Below are positions 61,582 to 64,000 of a stretch of DNA of 64,000 nt, one piece after another. Position numbers and translations under genes: made by a program. The notes under the pieces were generated by a model. It had not been told where the DNA came from and did not search any database. It saw nothing but the letters and a program-made list of their open reading frames with translations. The stretch is taken from contig NZ_FNSV01000005.1 in assembly GCF_900105905.1 (NCBI RefSeq), positions 6,138,001 through 6,202,000 on the forward strand, given 5' to 3'. Position 1 is the stretch's first letter. Every line of letters starts with the position of its first letter. The stretch comes from Rhodococcus koreensis (lineage in GTDB: Bacteria > Actinomycetota > Actinomycetes > Mycobacteriales > Mycobacteriaceae).

Positions 61582-62904
61582 TTACCGGGTGAACGCGATC
61601 TGGACGGGCATGTTCTTGAGCCCGCCGACGAAGTTGGTCTGGATCATCTTCGTGTCGTCGGCGAGTTCGAGGGACTCGATGTGGGGGAGCAGTTCCTCGA
61701 ACATGATCCGCAGTTCGAGCTTCGCCAGGTGCTGGCCGATGCACATGTGCGGGCCGTAACCGAAGGCGATGTGCTTGTTGGGCCTGCGGGTGATGTCGAA
61801 GGTGTCGGGGTCCGGGATGACGTCCGCGTCGCGGTTGCCCGACTGGTACAGCAGCATGAAGCGGTCGCCCTTCTTGATGTCGCGGCCGCGCAGTGTGTAG
61901 TCCTGCGTCGCCTGACGCATGAAGTGCTTCACCGGCGAGGCCCAGCGCAGCGATTCGTTGACGATGTGCGGGGCGAGCGCCGGATCGGCCTTGGCCTTCG
62001 CGAGGAGCTCCGGGTTGCGGCCGAGTTCGAGCATGCCGCCGGCGAGGGTGCTCGAGGTGGTGTCGTGACCCGCGGTGGCGATGGCGATGAAATAGCCGTA
62101 GGCCACCTCGTTCGGGTAGTACTCGCCACTCTCGTTGCGTGCCACCGAGATGATGGTCGCGAGATCGTCGCGGGGGTTGGCCCGCCGGTCCTGCAGCAGC
62201 CTTTCGAAGTAGGCGTAGAAGTCCTGAATCGTGGCCACCCACTGCTTCGCGGCGGCGTCCGGGGTGAGCGGTTCGACGTCCTCCCGCGCGGCATCGGGAT
62301 CGGCCGTGCCGAAGAACTCCTGCGTGAGGGCCATCATGCGGGGCTCGTCCGATTCCGGCACCCCGAACAGGCTCATGATGACGTGCAGGGGGTAGTGGAG
62401 GGCGAAGTCCTTGACGAAGTCGATCCGGCCGTCCGTCTTCAGAAGCCGGGCGACGGCAGCCTTCGCGAGGTCGCGGATGGTCGCTTCCCACTGGGCGAGG
62501 TTGGTGGGCCGGAACCAGTCCAGCGCGATGTCCTTGATCGCGGTGTGCTCCGGCGGGTCGAGGTAGGTGAGAGTCTCGAGGATGCGGAGGCTGCCGTTGT
62601 TGATGCTCTTGGTGAACTGATCGCCGGCCTGGTTCGCCAGGATCGGGTTGACGGAGCCCTTGTCCTCGGCGCCCGCACTGGTGAAGATGTCGGGCTGACG
62701 CTCGATCTCCATGATGTCGGCGTGCTTGCTCACCAGCCAGATGGGGTCGTACCCCTCCACCATGGCACGGCCGAGGGGATTGTTCTCGCGCAGCCAGCGG
62801 TAGGCCTCGAACAGTGCGTCGTTGTCCCGGTGTCCTTCGGGTAGAACGATCTGACGGGCGACGGTGTCCGGAATAAGTTCCGTGACCTGCTCTGTAGTGC
62901 TCAT
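61582..62904 (-). CDS. Cytochrome P450, CYP108 (P450terp)-like
   Basis: This 440-residue class I bacterial P450 has the oxygen-binding I-helix ATAGHDTTSS, ExxR in ESLRW and the heme ligand Cys 388 in FGYGPHMCIGQHLA. Several stretches (VEGYDPIWLVSKHADIM, YLDPPEHTA, DFALHYPLHVIMSLFGVPE and TNFVGGLKNMPVQI at the end) follow P450terp (CYP108), the alpha-terpineol hydroxylase, closely. It is the first gene of an operon with ferredoxin reductase, alcohol and aldehyde dehydrogenases, the same set as the terp operon. AAGGGG precedes ATG 62904. The likely substrate is a monoterpenoid or similar branched hydrocarbon; exact substrate unknown. Confidence 0.9.
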   Translation of the reverse strand: MSTTEQVTELIPDTVARQIVLPEGHRDNDALFEAYRWLRENNPLGRAMVEGYDPIWLVSKHADIMEIERQPDIFTSAGAEDKGSVNPILANQAGDQFTKSINNGSLRILETLTYLDPPEHTAIKDIALDWFRPTNLAQWEATIRDLAKAAVARLLKTDGRIDFVKDFALHYPLHVIMSLFGVPESDEPRMMALTQEFFGTADPDAAREDVEPLTPDAAAKQWVATIQDFYAYFERLLQDRRANPRDDLATIISVARNESGEYYPNEVAYGYFIAIATAGHDTTSSTLAGGMLELGRNPELLAKAKADPALAPHIVNESLRWASPVKHFMRQATQDYTLRGRDIKKGDRFMLLYQSGNRDADVIPDPDTFDITRRPNKHIAFGYGPHMCIGQHLAKLELRIMFEELLPHIESLELADDTKMIQTNFVGGLKNMPVQIAFTR

Positions 62905-63239
62905 CGATTCCCCTTCGTGGTGCAGTGTGGTGCGGCGCCGAACGTCGCGGCGCCCTCGCCGACTGGAGTGACTTCAGCCTGTCAGCCACAGGAGTGAGGG
63001 GCATCACACCATCGATCGAAAGTTGTCCACCTAACGGGGGATGTGTGCCCGGTCACCCCAGCGCACATCGGGGTCGCCGGGGCAAGGATCACCCCACGGG
63101 AGGGGGGTAATCAGTCGAAGTGGTGATGTGCCCGGCCAGTGACCGGCGACACAATTTTCGGTACCGAGAACGCGGCCGGACCTTCGCTACGGCATGACGG
63201 CCGCGCAGAAGTTCACCGGTCAACCTGAAGGAGATCACC
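62905..63239. promoter_or_regulatory. Divergent promoter region between P450 and ferredoxin
   Basis: This is a 335-base gene-free gap holding both promoters. It is rich in CCCC/GGGG runs (for example 63041-63108), and I see no clean inverted repeat that can be called an operator. AAGGAG (63228-63233) is the ferredoxin ribosome site. The LuxR-type gene at the window end is the nearest candidate regulator. Confidence 0.45.
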
Positions 63240-63560
63240 ATGCCCACCGTCGTGTACCAGCTTCCGGACGGCTCGACGTCGTCCGTCGACGTTCCCGCCG
63301 GCCAGAGCGTGATGGACGGGTCGGTCCGCAACAACCTTCCCGGCATCGTCGCCGAATGCGGCGGTAGCTGCTCGTGCGCCACGTGCCACGTGTACCTGGA
63401 CGACGATTCCAGTGCGGCATTCGGCGAACCGACGTTGGAGGAACAGGACCTCCTCGAATTCCTCGACGGAGTCCAGCCGTGCTCGCGTCTCGCCTGCCAG
63501 CTCGTGCTCACGCCGGACGTGGACACCGTCACCGTGACCGTGCCGTCCTCGGACGCCTGA
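63240..63560 (+). CDS. [2Fe-2S] ferredoxin (rhodocoxin/terpredoxin type)
   Basis: This 106-residue ferredoxin has cluster cysteines at 40, 46, 49 and 86 with the C-x5-C-x2-C-x36-C spacing of putidaredoxin-like P450 ferredoxins. Cysteines 44 and 81 are extra. EECACATC-like AECGGSCSCATCHVY and LACQL are the diagnostic segments. It is transcribed away from the P450 operon under a shared promoter region and should carry electrons from the FAD reductase to the P450. Confidence 0.92.
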   Translation: MPTVVYQLPDGSTSSVDVPAGQSVMDGSVRNNLPGIVAECGGSCSCATCHVYLDDDSSAAFGEPTLEEQDLLEFLDGVQPCSRLACQLVLTPDVDTVTVTVPSSDA

Positions 63561-63580
63561 GGGGCCTTCCACCGGCCGCG

Positions 63581-64000
63581 TTACCGGGTGCCGGCCTGAT
63601 ACTTCGCGATCAGTTCGGCACGGTTGGTGGCACCGAGTTTCCGGAGGATGCGTTTCACGTGGGACTTGACCGTGTCGATGGTGATGACCAGTTCCTCGGC
63701 GATCGCCGAGTTCGACGCCCCGGTGAGAATCAATCGGACGACGTCGGATTCGCGGTCGGTCAGGGGGTCGAGCAGGCGCTGCTCGGCGGCGTCGCGGTCG
63801 GCCTGCGCCGGGGCGAGTTGGGATGCGCCGCGGGGAGGCGCCGTGTCGACGTCGGTGTCGCCGGCCCATCGCCTGGCACTGTCGTGCAGGAGCGCGCTCT
63901 GGCGCTCACGGCGCGATTCCAGGCCGACTCGCTCGAAGCACCCGCCGAGCACTTCGGCGAACACCCCCAGTGCGCGGCGGCGGATGTCATCCACAGGTGT
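63581..64000 (-). CDS. LuxR-family transcriptional regulator, partial
   Basis: This is the C-terminal part of a regulator with the LuxR helix-turn-helix: LTDRESDVVRLILTGASNSAIAEEL, then TIDTVKSHVKRILRKLGATNRAELIAKY, ending at TAA near 63581. The frame is open to the window edge, so the N-terminal sensory part lies outside. An internal GTG at 63994 is unlikely to be the real start because about 70 residues of non-HTH sequence already precede the DNA-binding domain. It ends 20 bases from the convergent ferredoxin gene and may control the P450 system. Confidence 0.82.
   Translation of the reverse strand, partial: TPVDDIRRRALGVFAEVLGGCFERVGLESRRERQSALLHDSARRWAGDTDVDTAPPRGASQLAPAQADRDAAEQRLLDPLTDRESDVVRLILTGASNSAIAEELVITIDTVKSHVKRILRKLGATNRAELIAKYQAGTR

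Overview
The window is GC-rich actinobacterial chromosomal DNA, most likely from Rhodococcus or a close Nocardiaceae relative. Supporting signs are a WhiB protein, rhodocoxin/terpredoxin-type P450 partners, a PaaX regulator, GTG/TTG and apparently leaderless starts, and a dense series of catabolic modules each with its own regulator. I see no rRNA, tRNA, CRISPR array, insertion sequence or phage gene.

Layout. 1-1186: the tail of a membrane protein and an MDR-type oxidoreductase. 1240-11562: a polyol/sugar-alcohol divergon. One arm has polyol dehydrogenases, fructokinase (frameshifted) and xylulokinase. The other has a SorC-type regulator and a four-gene ABC importer. A 33-bp inverted repeat lies between the arms. 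11942-13853: a frameshifted acyl-CoA synthetase and an NTF2-like remnant. 14112-28761: an amine/amino-acid region with a GntR regulator overlapping a soluble Cache sensor, a flavin amine oxidase, two paralogous MFS carriers, PucR and WhiB regulators, a GABA-permease-like carrier, two paralogous GntR regulators, an aminoaldehyde-type dehydrogenase and a YddG-type exporter. A shared 17-bp palindrome TGTRATC-N3-GATYACA links several of these promoters. 29089-33339: a NodB-fold amidohydrolase plus a nitrilase-superfamily hydrolase, divergent from a cytoplasmic GAF histidine kinase and its LuxR-type response regulator, with an 18-bp perfect palindrome between them. 33425-39004: a TetR regulator and a CoA-thioester pathway (ligase, SDR, enoyl-CoA hydratase, acyl-CoA dehydrogenase).

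39542-47906: the most unusual block. It has an acyl-CoA ligase, an SDR without the usual YxxxK, and a complete ATP-driven 2-hydroxyacyl-CoA dehydratase set (activator plus two [4Fe-4S] subunits), divergent from an alpha-methylacyl-CoA racemase and a PaaX regulator. This oxygen-sensitive enzyme class is known mainly from anaerobes. 47949-57550: a PucR regulator, a Liv-type ABC importer with fused LivM-LivG, and a tightly overlapping run of a tocopherol-cyclase/CrtC-like DUF protein, a small-molecule kinase-like protein, an unknown helical protein and SurE. I do not recognise this as a known pathway. 57709-63560: a CYP108-like P450 system (P450, ferredoxin reductase, alcohol dehydrogenase, frameshifted aldehyde dehydrogenase, divergent ferredoxin) resembling the alpha-terpineol operon. 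A LuxR-type regulator is cut by the window end.

Three genes that otherwise look functional carry single frame breaks (fructokinase near 3347, acyl-CoA synthetase near 13288, aldehyde dehydrogenase near 57907). These may be sequencing errors or real decay. An HIT-family gene (39215-39526) is clearly degenerate. All functional calls come from reading motifs by eye; no database search was run.
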